A stretch of 39,657 nt of DNA from positions 1 to 39,657 of the forward strand of contig CANNRR010000016.1 of assembly GCA_947508055.1 (NCBI GenBank), written 5' to 3'. Shown here one piece after another: positions 24,601-32,343 of this stretch. The notes under the pieces are model-generated. The model saw only the letters and a list, made by a program, of their open reading frames with translations. It was not told the DNA's origin and did no database searches. Source of the stretch: Burkholderiales bacterium (GTDB taxonomy: Bacteria; Pseudomonadota; Gammaproteobacteria; Burkholderiales; Burkholderiaceae_C). A program made the translations under genes and the position numbers. Position 1 is the stretch's first letter, and every line of letters starts with the position of its first letter.

Positions 24601-24849
24601 GAGCTGGCGGATCAGTTCAATTTCGGCTTTGGCCTTTTCGCTTGCATCAGGCTGCCCGGCCGCCGCCGCGTCCAACAGTTCTGGCAAGCGGTGCACCAAC
24701 TCCGCAACGAATTGTTCGCGCCGCTGGTGCACCGTGGGCGCAGCGACCAGTGCTCGGTGTTGACTAGTCAGGCTGGTGACCTCATCAACTTCGTCCTCGT
24801 AAATCAGACGGTCGTACAAGCCTTTGGGAAGCTTCATTGGGGAGTCCAT
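21697..24849 (-). CDS. PLD-nuclease / SF2 helicase / DUF3427 protein
   Basis: The frame is open to 24957. I favour the ATG at 24849, close to the conserved LPKGLYDRLIYEDEVDEV; 24837 is also possible, and no start has a clear ribosome site. Domains in order: a phospholipase-D-type nuclease domain (RTRLHAKAWIF, then AFVGSANLSESALIGGIEW), an SF2 helicase (VVAATGTGKTVVAA, IVDEVHHLPA, GLTATPDRSDG, and QQIGRGLRLAKGKEACLVLDFVGLYN, split here as QQIGRGLRL and LDFVGLYNN), and a C-terminal DUF3427 domain. This combination occurs in defence-associated helicase-nucleases. It converges on the HIT-HNH pair, with only a dispersed repeat between them. It probably translocates on DNA and cleaves it. Length, 1,050 residues, is normal for the fusion. 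Confidence 0.88.
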   Translation of the reverse strand: MDSPMKLPKGLYDRLIYEDEVDEVTSLTSQHRALVAAPTVHQRREQFVAELVHRLPELLDAAAAGQPDASEKAKAEIELIRQLLMQLRPSGQGERLPAMPAQLLKSIHAPNTEVLMPATGLRHPWLFTSARADPSLLNELRAELREVDRVDILVSFITWSGVRKLLDVLEQVTALDAHGNPKTEFRILTTTYIGATEVRAVDAFAKLPGVELRISLDGRRTRLHAKAWIFHRVTQFGTAFVGSANLSESALIGGIEWTVKFAQASGSPLFAAAVANFETLWNDKEFQPYDPSNDQHREALVRALANERGRGGNASIAASNVVALQTWFDLRPKSYQQEMLDQLAAERRLGRRRNLVVAATGTGKTVVAAFDYLRLREEEGAAPKLLFIAHRAQILTQALSTFRQVLRDPAFGELLDGDNTPSQYEHIFATINTVHGRRLVAQLGGHFWRIVIVDEVHHLPATTFDQFIGAVQPHYLLGLTATPDRSDGQSLMHYFDSRPDGSPAVSLRLWDALDQQLLTPFEYYATADETDMTTVEWGRGSEVAQLSNIVSGNAVRARTVVNALNAYVADLNALKGLAFCVSVAHAHFMADFFNRSGLPAVALTGADSQDARTAAVQQLSHGALKMICSCDVFNEGIDIPDANAILLLRPTQSPVVFQQQIGRGLRLAKGKEACLVLDFVGLYNNEFRFDVLLRSITGSSRRQIADAVANGFSTLPAGVHIQFDRVARERVLSNLQQALNLNVVRLCAELAAWAALQSGASLLLRNFLLDSQLELSDIYTGGTNARSWTSLKRRVNLEPVPLGPREADLVRRIFSVLHANDPTLLAAWKVALSGGAIDARRVQMLAYQLLPTRTEVIAPDQFLSLVFANPVARAELQEIVGILQERSALEPVPLPGAPAGWTLALHGRYTRAEILSAVGYLTPTARPLSDSGCLPLTEAMTEVLFVTLDKSEGFDERVQYKDYAISPELFHWQTQNRAGPNNNSGRRYTDSPANGWKFQLFVREDRDAAYVAVGPVRLVSHESDRPISIAWRLDKPLTAELFRKFSVLRG

Positions 24850-24993
24850 GGATTTTGATTGGCTATTCTGACCCAAGCGACGGCACATCCATCCTCGATT
24901 TACAAATAGATGGGGATCTTGGGCAAAGCATTTGCTCTTATTTAGATAGCGGCTCATGCAGATTTCACGGGCGCTACAGCCTCTAGTCCACCT

Positions 24994-25122
24994 TCAGGTT
25001 GCGAGCGATATCGCCCACTCCCTCCAAGCCTCATAAATCATATCCTTGGCCAAAGTGTCCAGCTCGCAATACCGCAGCATTGCAGCACATGCACTTCTGA
25101 GAATGGGTTGGTAACCGACACT
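24994..25122 (-). pseudogene. C-terminal tail of a DUF2779 protein
   Basis: On the minus strand the last 29 codons before the TGA at 24994 read AMLRYCELDTLAKDMIYEA followed by WREWAISLAT. The LRYCELDTLAM-x-MIYEAW block closes DUF2779 proteins, where it is part of an exonuclease-like fold. The frame upstream stays open only to 25122 and has no start codon or ribosome site, so only the 3' end of the gene is left. Here the usual AMVMIYE reads AKDMIYE. Confidence 0.65.
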
Positions 25123-25193
25123 TTAAATGGCCTTGTGATCAGGTTCAGAGCGTTACATCACCCTGTCACAGACCGCACGGTGCGACGCTTTGC

Positions 25194-25224
25194 AAAAAGA
25201 AAGGGCTCCTTGTTAGGGGAGCCC
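25194..25224 (-). terminator. rho-independent terminator downstream of abiE
   Basis: On the minus strand GGGCTCC / GGAGCCC form a 7-bp GC-rich stem (25203-25224) with an eight-base loop, followed by TTTCTTTTT (25194-25202). It lies about 120 bp beyond the abiEii stop and would end that transcript. The bases between (25225-25341) hold CTCCGCCA (minus, 25233-25240) and the palindrome GGATTCGAATCC, which recall tRNA 3' ends, but no tRNA folds here. Confidence 0.75.
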
Positions 25225-25341
25225 AGACTTAATGGCGGAGCCGAACGAATCACACAAACAAACAGCTACATACCCCTGAAAGTTGAATTCTGATCCCAAA
25301 CAAGGATTCGAATCCAACACCCCGTTCCCTTGCGTGCGGTA

Positions 25342-26187
25342 TCAAATGACCCCGACAGCTTGAAACCTACCGCGCAATTTGCTCACTACATCGGCCAGCG
25401 CGATAGGATCAAGCTGATTCTTTTTCATAAATGCCTTCCACTGAGTTTGCTTCGTTGCATCTCCGGCGAAGGAGTCTGTAAATCCGATGGGCACTGTGGT
25501 CGGCATGGGCATTTTGCGGCGCTCAAACGTTGCTTCAATGGCGCGGCGCACTTCGGACCGATCAAGCGTGGAGTCGTCCAGTAGCACCCACAAATCGAAG
25601 TAATCCTTCATTCGTGTGTTGGCCAGCCCCAGCAAACACACTGCATGGAATTTTTCGGCAACGACCGTGTATTTTGGATAGGCCCGTAGCTGCGGTGCCG
25701 GAAAATCTTCCAGCAGTACCGGGTAGCTGATCGCCTGTGGTCCCGGAGTCACCGCGTCACCGAAACCGATGTCAACTTGCAGTGCGATGCACGCACCATC
25801 CAGCTTTGCCTGCATGTCGATCCGCACACCTCCATAGCCTGCCTCTTTGCGGATGATCGATCCCTTGACTGAATCCGGATCAAACACCACCCCGTCTTCG
25901 CCAGGGGTCAGGCAAATTTGGCGGAAAGTCTTGACCGCAGTATCGACATCATCCGGGCCAAAGCCCAAAAGATCAGCATCACGGGTGGGCCGGTGCGCAA
26001 CGTCATACCAAAGCGTGAACAGCAACGCCCCTTTGAGCAGGAAGTTCGAGGCGTGCTCGGAAACGGACAGTCGGTACAACAAACGCTCCAGACCGTAATG
26101 CGTGAGCGTCAAATTGAAGTCTTGCTTGTTGGCGTCAGCGTGTTGCTTCAGACGTGCGCGGACTGATGCCGCCAGATTTCGACTCAT
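25342..26187 (-). CDS. abiEii: AbiEii-type nucleotidyltransferase toxin
   Basis: The 281-residue protein has the DUF1814/AbiEii layout. The nucleotidyltransferase motif FLLKGALLFTLWYD, followed by RPTRDADLLGFG, lies at about residues 48-75; the motif's G-x8-to-9-D-x-D is seen as LKG and RDAD. Further on come KLDGACIALQVDIGFGDAV, and PKYTVVAEKFHAVCLLGLANTRMKDYFDLWVLL, here abbreviated to the AEKFHAV and RMKDYFDL motifs. AbiEii-type toxins transfer nucleotides, for example to tRNA acceptor ends in MenT3, and block growth, giving abortive infection against phages. Its start overlaps the antitoxin stop (ATGA). Confidence 0.92.
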   Translation of the reverse strand: MSRNLAASVRARLKQHADANKQDFNLTLTHYGLERLLYRLSVSEHASNFLLKGALLFTLWYDVAHRPTRDADLLGFGPDDVDTAVKTFRQICLTPGEDGVVFDPDSVKGSIIRKEAGYGGVRIDMQAKLDGACIALQVDIGFGDAVTPGPQAISYPVLLEDFPAPQLRAYPKYTVVAEKFHAVCLLGLANTRMKDYFDLWVLLDDSTLDRSEVRRAIEATFERRKMPMPTTVPIGFTDSFAGDATKQTQWKAFMKKNQLDPIALADVVSKLRGRFQAVGVI

Positions 26188-26801
26188 GTGGTCACGCTTT
26201 CCAGATAAGGGCGCATGACATTGGCCACGCGGTCAACCGTCGCGAAGTGCCAGATCTCGTCCATCGTGAATTTCCGTTGGGCCCAGCCGTCGCGCAGGGC
26301 CTCCAGCGCAACATCTAGTCCGATTTTGTTGCGATATTTGAAGCAGTCGGCCACAGTCTTGGCAGCGCTAAACACTGGCACGCTCACACCATCGACCGGC
26401 AGGCGTTCAATGCCATCGGTGAATGCCGCTCCCGACATTCGAACATGACGAATTTTGGGTTGGTCAAGCCTTGGAATGGGTGCGCGATTTTCGATGGCAA
26501 GCCAGACCTCAAACGGCGCCTGGGTCCCGAGGCCATGCACCCGCAATGCGGAAAGCAGACACACCACTCCCTGCGGCACACGCAGCGCCACTTCCGCCAG
26601 TGACCGGTGTTCGCTGATGGCAAGACCTGGCAGGCCATACACCCCTCGAGCAACTCTTTCTAGCTTTCCAGCGGCAACCAGTCGACTGAGGACAATGGTT
26701 GGCAGTTCCTGATGCGCAAGATCCCGGGCACGCAGCAGCGGTTTTGTCCTGGCAAGTTCTAGGACAGCCTGCTCATACGTGGATTGGGCACGGAGATTCA
26801 T
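26184..26801 (-). CDS. abiEi: AbiEi-type antitoxin/transcriptional repressor
   Basis: The start is placed at the ATG at 26801 (MNLRAQSTYEQAV), giving 205 residues. The frame extends to 26921, but that part covers the promoter. The N-terminal winged-helix domain (RARDLAHQELPTIVLSRLVAAGKLERVARGVYGLPG, seen as RDLAHQELP and GKLERVARGVYGL) is typical of AbiEi. The C-terminal antitoxin domain includes HGLGTQAPFEVWLAI and VPVFSAAKTVADCFKYRNKIG. It should repress the operon and neutralise AbiEii without direct complex formation (type IV toxin-antitoxin). Confidence 0.9.
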   Translation of the reverse strand: MNLRAQSTYEQAVLELARTKPLLRARDLAHQELPTIVLSRLVAAGKLERVARGVYGLPGLAISEHRSLAEVALRVPQGVVCLLSALRVHGLGTQAPFEVWLAIENRAPIPRLDQPKIRHVRMSGAAFTDGIERLPVDGVSVPVFSAAKTVADCFKYRNKIGLDVALEALRDGWAQRKFTMDEIWHFATVDRVANVMRPYLESVTT

Positions 26802-26807
26802 AGTGCG

Positions 26808-26847
26808 AGTATGTTGCATTTTATATGTACTTGTCAATAATATACAT
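26808..26847 (-). promoter_or_regulatory. abiE promoter and short inverted repeat
   Basis: On the minus strand TTGACA (26832-26837) is an exact -35 box and CATACT (26808-26813) a fair -10 box, 18 bp apart. ATGTA (26825-26829) and TACAT (26843-26847) flank the -35 box as an inverted repeat, a possible AbiEi site. Only six bases lie between the -10 box and the ATG at 26801, which predicts a leaderless mRNA. Confidence 0.6.
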
Positions 26848-26912
26848 TCAATAGCAACAAACAAGCTCGACCGGCCATCCACTCGTCCTGGCGCCTCAAG
26901 ATCGTCGACCAG

Positions 26913-27431
26913 ATGCCCCAAAAGTCGGAATATGGCTATTACTGTGTGAGCATAGACTGCGCAACTTCGATGTCGGAATGTGCAGACTTTACGGCGATCA
27001 CGGTCGCGTATATTTCCGAAGGGATTTGTACCGTATTACTCGTGGATCGTGGACGCTGGCACTACGAAGTCATCCGAGACAAAGCAGCTAGTCTTATCCA
27101 ACAGTTTGGCTCAAATGTCCAATTCATTGTCGAACTCGCGAATGTCGGTGAATCTTTGTGTGCGTACCTCAAGGAGCGGGCAATTCGAGTGCATCCGTAT
27201 CGCCCAATGGATTCCAAGCTCGGGCGCGCAGCCAGGATGCTTCCTGAATTTGAGTGCGGTCGGGTGCATCTGCTCCGACGCGACGGGAAAGATAGCTGGA
27301 TCACACCACTGATCAATGAGTTTGTGTCGTTCCCAGGTTGCCGCTACGACGACCAGGTTGATAGCTTGATTCAGATGGTGTACTTCGCAAAAAGCCGTCC
27401 GTATCCCAGCGGTCGAGTGTTCTTCTGTTAG
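26913..27431 (+). pseudogene. phage terminase large subunit, C-terminal nuclease domain only
   Basis: The 172-codon frame matches the RNase H-like nuclease domain of large terminases: VSIDCATSMSECADFTAITVAY (first catalytic Asp and the SADFTA block), FIVELANVGESLCAYL (second strand), GRAARMLPEFECGRVHL, and FVSFPGCRYDDQVDSLIQMVYFA with the final catalytic Asp pair. The N-terminal ATPase half is missing. The frame also continues without a start upstream of 26913 into the abiE promoter region, so the fragment seems to be cut there. It is prophage debris. The nuclease residues are intact, but translation is doubtful because no ribosome site precedes the ATG. Confidence 0.78.
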
Positions 27432-27550
27432 GCAACTCGTCATTCGCACAAATGCGACTATCTGTGTCGATTTGACTTGATACCGTGGCGCACAAGAGCG
27501 TTACTGGTGAACCGCCGCGGTTGTCGCGGTGGATTTATCAGGAGATACGC

Positions 27551-27991
27551 ATGAGCGCCAAAACCAAGACCCCGATCAAAGTCAATCCAAAAGCAGTTGC
27601 AGCTACCCCAGCAAAGGTCGCCGCCAAGCCCATCAAATCAACAACCGTAAAATTGCGAATCGATGCGGCTACTAAGTGCAATCCAGTACGACCCGTCGCC
27701 AAGGCAACAAAGCCCGGTTTACGAATTGCAGCAGCGCCAATTCCTGCTCCAGCGTCTCAAACCGTAGTGAATAGCAGCAAACAATCCCAACTCATCGCCA
27801 GTCTGCGATCGACCACCGGCGTGACGATTGAAGAGATGATGATTCTTACCGGATGGCAAGCGCATTCGCTGCGCGGCGTCATCAGTGGAGTCATGCGCAA
27901 GCGACTGGGATTGAACGTGGTGGCATCTCCCTCGGTCAACGGCCATTCACGCGCCTACCGGATAGTTGATCAGGTCTCACCATCCAACTGA
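27551..27991 (+). CDS. DUF3489 domain protein
   Basis: The ATG at 27551 is preceded by AGGAGA at six bases. The 146-residue protein has a basic, Ala/Pro/Lys-rich N-terminal half (residues 1-80) and a C-terminal DUF3489 domain: SKQSQLIASLRSTTGVTIEEMMILTGWQAHSLRGVISGVMRKRLGLNV, recognisable from SKQSQLIASLR, IEEMMILTGWQAHSLRG and KRLGLNV. The domain resembles a small HTH. Such genes usually lie beside DUF2924 and serine-recombinase genes in mobile regions. Here only a recombinase tail follows and DUF2924 is missing. A CCGCG/CGCGG hairpin lies in the leader before the ribosome site. Confidence 0.88.
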   Translation: MSAKTKTPIKVNPKAVAATPAKVAAKPIKSTTVKLRIDAATKCNPVRPVAKATKPGLRIAAAPIPAPASQTVVNSSKQSQLIASLRSTTGVTIEEMMILTGWQAHSLRGVISGVMRKRLGLNVVASPSVNGHSRAYRIVDQVSPSN

Positions 27992-28392
27992 CCTGCATCG
28001 GATTGGACCCAACGCCAGGACCTGTGATCGAGGTTGCTGCCAAACTCAAGCGCTGCGGGATGGCCGTACGCCTGATTGTGAACGCACCGGGAATGCCCAT
28101 GCGCAGGTCGCCGGATGCCAAGCTGGTTGCCATGCTGAAAAAGTCACAGGATTGGCTGGGTCGATTAACTTCGGGGAGTAGCGCGGGGGTGGCTGAGATT
28201 GCCGCAACCGAATCGGTAACGGCTTCGTATGTGACCCGTACGATCTACCTGTCGTTCCTGGCGCCGGATATTGTGGATTTGATCGTCAGGGGGGAACAAC
28301 CGACTGAAATCACTCTGGAGCGATTGATGCGTTCGGTGCCATTGCCGGCGTGCTGGCAAGAGCAGCGCAAGTTGCTGGGGGTGGCAATTTAG
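27970..28392 (+). pseudogene. C-terminal fragment of a recombinase-associated protein
   Basis: The frame has no credible start (open from 27970; TTG at 28003). Residues from EVAAKLKRCGMAVRLIV onward, with the block AEIAATESVTASYVTRTIYLSFLAPDIVDLIVRGEQPTEIT (seen as AEIAATESVTASYV and LSFLAPDIVDLI) and LPACWQEQRKLLGVA, match the tail of serine-recombinase family proteins that follow DUF3489/DUF2924 genes. This part contains an HTH. The resolvase catalytic domain with its serine is absent. It overlaps the end of the DUF3489 gene. A deletion probably removed DUF2924 and the catalytic half of the recombinase. Confidence 0.6.
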
Positions 28393-28414
28393 CCCAACTT
28401 ACGGGCAGCGATCG

Positions 28415-28439
28415 AAGGGCGCCACGGGCGCCCTTCTCT
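28415..28439 (+). terminator. GC-rich terminator after the recombinase fragment
   Basis: AAGGGCGCC / GGCGCCCTT form a 9-bp stem (28415-28435) with a three-base ACG loop, followed by CTCTC. A second plus-strand hairpin GGCCCGCA / TGCGGGCC (28582-28600) is followed by TTT. They close the accessory region against the serS/tRNA transcripts coming from the other side. Confidence 0.6.
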
Positions 28440-28608
28440 CATCCAGTCGCAGATCACCGGGGATTGCATTGACCCTGACGGTACCGACGGAATTGGCATT
28501 TGAGAAAACTGGGGAATTCCGAGGAAAGATGCTCGGAAACAGTGGGGATAAAGCGAACAGAGAATGCCATCACCGGGCTGTGGCCCGCACGGTGCGGGCC
28601 TTTCCAGT

Positions 28609-28636
28609 AAAAAGGGCCTCTGCACCGCAGAGACCC
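28609..28636 (-). terminator. terminator of the serS-tRNA-Ser transcript
   Basis: On the minus strand GGGTCTCTGC / GCAGAGGCCC form a 10-position stem (one G-T type mismatch) with a GGT loop, followed directly by TTTTT. It begins eight bases after the tRNA CCA end. Confidence 0.8.
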
Positions 28637-28644
28637 TGACTACC

Positions 28645-28732
28645 TGGAGGAAGCGGTGGGATTCGAACCCACGGTACCTTTCGGTACGCCTGATTTCGAA
28701 TCAGGTACATTCGGCCACTCTGCCACGCTTCC
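28645..28732 (-). tRNA. tRNA-Ser(CGA)
   Basis: The acceptor stem is GGAAGCG/CGCTTCC and the anticodon stem CCTGA/TCAGG, with loop TTCGAAA and anticodon CGA (complement of 28696-28698), reading UCG. The long variable arm GTACC-GAAA-GGTAC is typical of serine tRNAs, and the T arm is GTGGG-TTCGAAT-CCCAC. CCA is encoded (28645-28647). The base before CCA is T, whereas serine tRNAs usually carry G73. The gene lies 37 bases after the serS stop on the same strand and shares its terminator. Confidence 0.93.
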
Positions 28733-28769
28733 TAAATAGTTGCTTCAATCCGGCGAAGAGCAAATTCTA

Positions 28770-30110
<1,341 letters not shown>

Positions 30111-30161
30111 TCAGAGCACATTTGCTATGCAAAGTGGTCCGACCCACAAAGTCTCAGTATG

Positions 30162-30203
30162 AAATAGGGCTCAAGCCCTCTATTTTATTGCGTGAACAGC
30201 TAT
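30162..30203 (-). repeat. dispersed 42-nt-core repeat, intergenic copy 2
   Basis: On the minus strand ATAGC (30199-30203), CGCA (30189-30192), AGGGCT (30174-30179) and ATTT (30062-based block at 30162-30165) recur with the same N6, N9, N8 spacing as the other two copies. An ATAGC-like inverted partner (TAGCTATTAAAAGCATAGC) extends its upstream end. It sits between ispH and serS. Confidence 0.7.
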
Positions 30204-30229
30204 GCTTTTAATAGCTAAATGGGATCGGT

Positions 30230-31252
30230 TCAGGCGTCCAGCTTCAAGCCCTTGGGCAGCGGAAACTTGATTGTTTCTTCGATACCGTCCATCTTGCGCA
30301 CGGACACTGCACCCATCGCGCGGATGCGGTCAATCACCTGTTGCACCAGGATCTCGGGGGCGGAGGCACCCGCCGTCAGCCCCACTTGACTCTTGCCTTC
30401 AAACCACGCAGTTTGCAGCTCGGCGGCGTTGTCCACCATGTAGCTTTCGACGCCAAGCTTGCGCGCCAGTTCGGCCAAGCGGTTACTGTTGGAACTGGTC
30501 GGGCTGCCCACCACGATCATGATGTCGACTTGCGGCGACATGATCTTGACGGCGTCCTGGCGGTTTTGTGTGGCGTAGCAAATGTCTTGCTGCTTGGGCG
30601 ACTGCACGGAGGGGAACCGCGCGACGACCGCAGCAGATATGTCGGCCGCATCGTCCACACTCAGCGTGGTCTGCGTCACCAACGCCAGTTTCACAGTCTG
30701 GCGGGGCGCAATGCGCGCCACGTCGGCCACGTCTTCCACCAGGTGGATGCTGCCATCATCGAGTTGGCCCATGGTGCCTTCGACCTCGGGGTGCCCCTTG
30801 TGGCCAATCATGATGAACTCATAGCCCTCTTTGTGCAGTTTGGCCACTTCGACGTGCACCTTGCTGACCAACGGGCAGGTAGCGTCAAAAATCTGGAAAC
30901 CCCGCACCTGGGCTTCCACCTGGATGGCGCGGCTCACGCCATGAGCAGAAAAAACCAGCGTAGCCCCCGCCGGTACATCGTCAAGCGCTTCTATAAAGAT
31001 AGCGCCCTTGGCCTTGAGGTCGTTCACCACATAGGTGTTGTGCACGATCTCGTGGCGCACATAGATGGGCCGACCAAACTTTTGCAGGGCCCGCTCCACG
31101 ATCTCGATGGCACGGTCCACCCCTGCACAAAACCCGCGTGGTTCCGCTAAAAGAATTACTGCAGGTTGCGCCGACAGGCCGCCCGGAGAAGCAACGGCCC
31201 CCTCGGGGGGCAGCGCAGTACGCGCAGCGACGAGCGTGGGGGTCTTGTTCAT
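30230..31252 (-). CDS. ispH: 4-hydroxy-3-methylbut-2-enyl diphosphate reductase
   Basis: The protein has 340 residues. It performs the last step of the MEP isoprenoid pathway, making IPP and DMAPP with a [4Fe-4S] cluster. The three cluster cysteines lie in [26 protein letters not shown] and [12 protein letters not shown]. The substrate residues of [18 protein letters not shown] and [13 protein letters not shown] are present. The first 30 residues ([20 protein letters not shown], then ASPGG) are extra compared with usual IspH, which starts a few residues before [10 protein letters not shown]. They are encoded by a GC-rich dispersed repeat. No in-frame ATG exists between, so the extension is probably translated. 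The start overlaps the fkpB stop (ATGA). Confidence 0.96.
   Translation of the reverse strand: MNKTPTLVAARTALPPEGAVASPGGLSAQPAVILLAEPRGFCAGVDRAIEIVERALQKFGRPIYVRHEIVHNTYVVNDLKAKGAIFIEALDDVPAGATLVFSAHGVSRAIQVEAQVRGFQIFDATCPLVSKVHVEVAKLHKEGYEFIMIGHKGHPEVEGTMGQLDDGSIHLVEDVADVARIAPRQTVKLALVTQTTLSVDDAADISAAVVARFPSVQSPKQQDICYATQNRQDAVKIMSPQVDIMIVVGSPTSSNSNRLAELARKLGVESYMVDNAAELQTAWFEGKSQVGLTAGASAPEILVQQVIDRIRAMGAVSVRKMDGIEETIKFPLPKGLKLDA
31165..31240 (-). repeat. GC-rich dispersed repeat inside the ispH 5' end
   Basis: The minus strand reads CGTCGCTGCGCGTACTGCGC, then TGCCCCCCGAGGGGGC and CTTCTCCGGGCGGCCTG. To my knowledge this CGTACTGCGCTGCCCCC-type sequence is scattered in intergenic positions in Comamonadaceae. 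CCCCC-GAG-GGGGC can form a hairpin. A shorter related piece (GGCGGAGCGTGGGGG, 31731-31745) lies just upstream of fkpB. Confidence 0.55.
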
Positions 31253-31704
31253 AGGATGCCAATCACTTGAACTTCAAACGTTACCGGCTGGCCGGCCAGC
31301 GGGTGATTGAAGTCGAACTGCACGCCCTTGCCCTCAGCCACTTGCAGCACCACGCCGGCAAACTGGCCCTTGTCATCTGGTGTCGGGAACTGCACCACAT
31401 CGCCAACGCTGTATTGTTCGTTGGGGTCGCCCATTTGTGTTAGCACCTTGCCTGATAGCCACTGCTGCATGGCCGGGTTGCGTTCGCCAAACGCGGCACC
31501 GGCGGGCAGCGCAAAAGTGCGGTGAGCGCCCTCTTCCATGCCAATCAGGCAGGCCTCCACGGCGGGTGACAGTTCGCCCGTACCCAAGGTCAGAGTGGCG
31601 GGCTTGCTATCAAAGGTGTTGATCACATCCCCCTGCGGTCCGCTCAGGCGGTAATGCAGGGTAAGAAAGGATCCTAGCTGTACGCAGGTCGTCGGTGCGG
31701 TCAT
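31249..31704 (-). CDS. fkpB: FKBP-type peptidyl-prolyl isomerase, SlpA/FkpB-like
   Basis: I start it at the ATG at 31704 ([13 protein letters not shown]); the 15 upstream codons in frame come from a repeat fragment. The 151-residue SlyD/SlpA-type protein shows [44 protein letters not shown] (seen as [25 protein letters not shown] and [12 protein letters not shown]) and the IF-domain and return strand [32 protein letters not shown] ([13 protein letters not shown] is diagnostic). It folds proline-containing proteins in the cytoplasm. As in E. coli, it directly precedes ispH. Confidence 0.92.
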   Translation of the reverse strand: MTAPTTCVQLGSFLTLHYRLSGPQGDVINTFDSKPATLTLGTGELSPAVEACLIGMEEGAHRTFALPAGAAFGERNPAMQQWLSGKVLTQMGDPNEQYSVGDVVQFPTPDDKGQFAGVVLQVAEGKGVQFDFNHPLAGQPVTFEVQVIGIL

Positions 31705-31764
31705 AGAAGTCTCAATAAGTGCTGCCGGAGCGGCGGAGCGTGGGGGCAACCAATAATCTGGCCT

Positions 31765-32343
31765 CTATTGTAGATTTTTGAGCTTTAGTCGCGCCGACGC
31801 CCACCCGATGCCCGCACCCAGCACATGCGCCTGCCATGCCACGTGCACCCCAGCCGGAAGCCCCGACATGCCGGAGGCAAAACCGGCTGCATCCAACACA
31901 GCCTTGATGGCCACCATGAGGCCGAGCATCACGAGTATGGCGCGTAGCCCGGACCTACGGCTCCAGAAGGCTGCTCCGGCAACAAAGGCCAGCATCATGA
32001 CGACGCCCGAGGCACCCCGGTAGTAAGCCAGTTCTGGCGCCACCAGCAACAAACCGATGGATAGGGCCGGCATCCCAAAGATAAGGACCTTGGCTATGAA
32101 CCGTAGGCCGAACTCCTTTTCCGCAACTGCTCCAGCCAGAAGCAGTGTGCTGACGTCCAAAAATAATTGTTGAAACGAGAAGTGAACCCAATGGCCGGTC
32201 CAGAGGCGCCAGACTTCACCCGCAAGAATCGCCTGCCGGTCAAACGCAAGATGGTCGACCCGGGGCAGCGTGGAGAATGCCAGGCAAACCAGGGCAAACG
32301 CAGTTGCAGCATAGGAAATTCTAAACGGTGCGACGTTTGGCAT
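31765..32343 (-). CDS. rrtA: rhombosortase (rhomboid-family GlyGly-CTERM protease)
   Basis: The ATG at 32343 begins the rhomboid-like protein and lies inside the end of the upstream lipoprotein gene; the longer open frame to 32862 is a shadow of that gene. The 192 residues form about six membrane helices. Rhomboid landmarks are HWVHFSFQQLFLD, the catalytic serine in YYRGASGVVM, and the catalytic histidine in VAWQAHVLGAGIGW. The VHFSFQQL form, in place of HxxxN, is typical of the rhombosortase subfamily. It cleaves C-terminal GlyGly-CTERM signals. Its only visible substrate is encoded by the overlapping gene just upstream. Confidence 0.9.
   Translation of the reverse strand: MPNVAPFRISYAATAFALVCLAFSTLPRVDHLAFDRQAILAGEVWRLWTGHWVHFSFQQLFLDVSTLLLAGAVAEKEFGLRFIAKVLIFGMPALSIGLLLVAPELAYYRGASGVVMMLAFVAGAAFWSRRSGLRAILVMLGLMVAIKAVLDAAGFASGMSGLPAGVHVAWQAHVLGAGIGWASARLKLKNLQ

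Noticed and set aside
20678-24849. A complete Dnd/Ssp phosphorothioation system
   Set aside because: Only the recognition nuclease is present; no DndA-E or SspA-D homologues are encoded in the window.
25225-25320. tRNA-like 3' ends (CTCCGCCA and GGATTCGAATCC)
   Set aside because: No cloverleaf can be formed; the 53-61 pair of a T arm would be A-C, so this is not listed as a tRNA.
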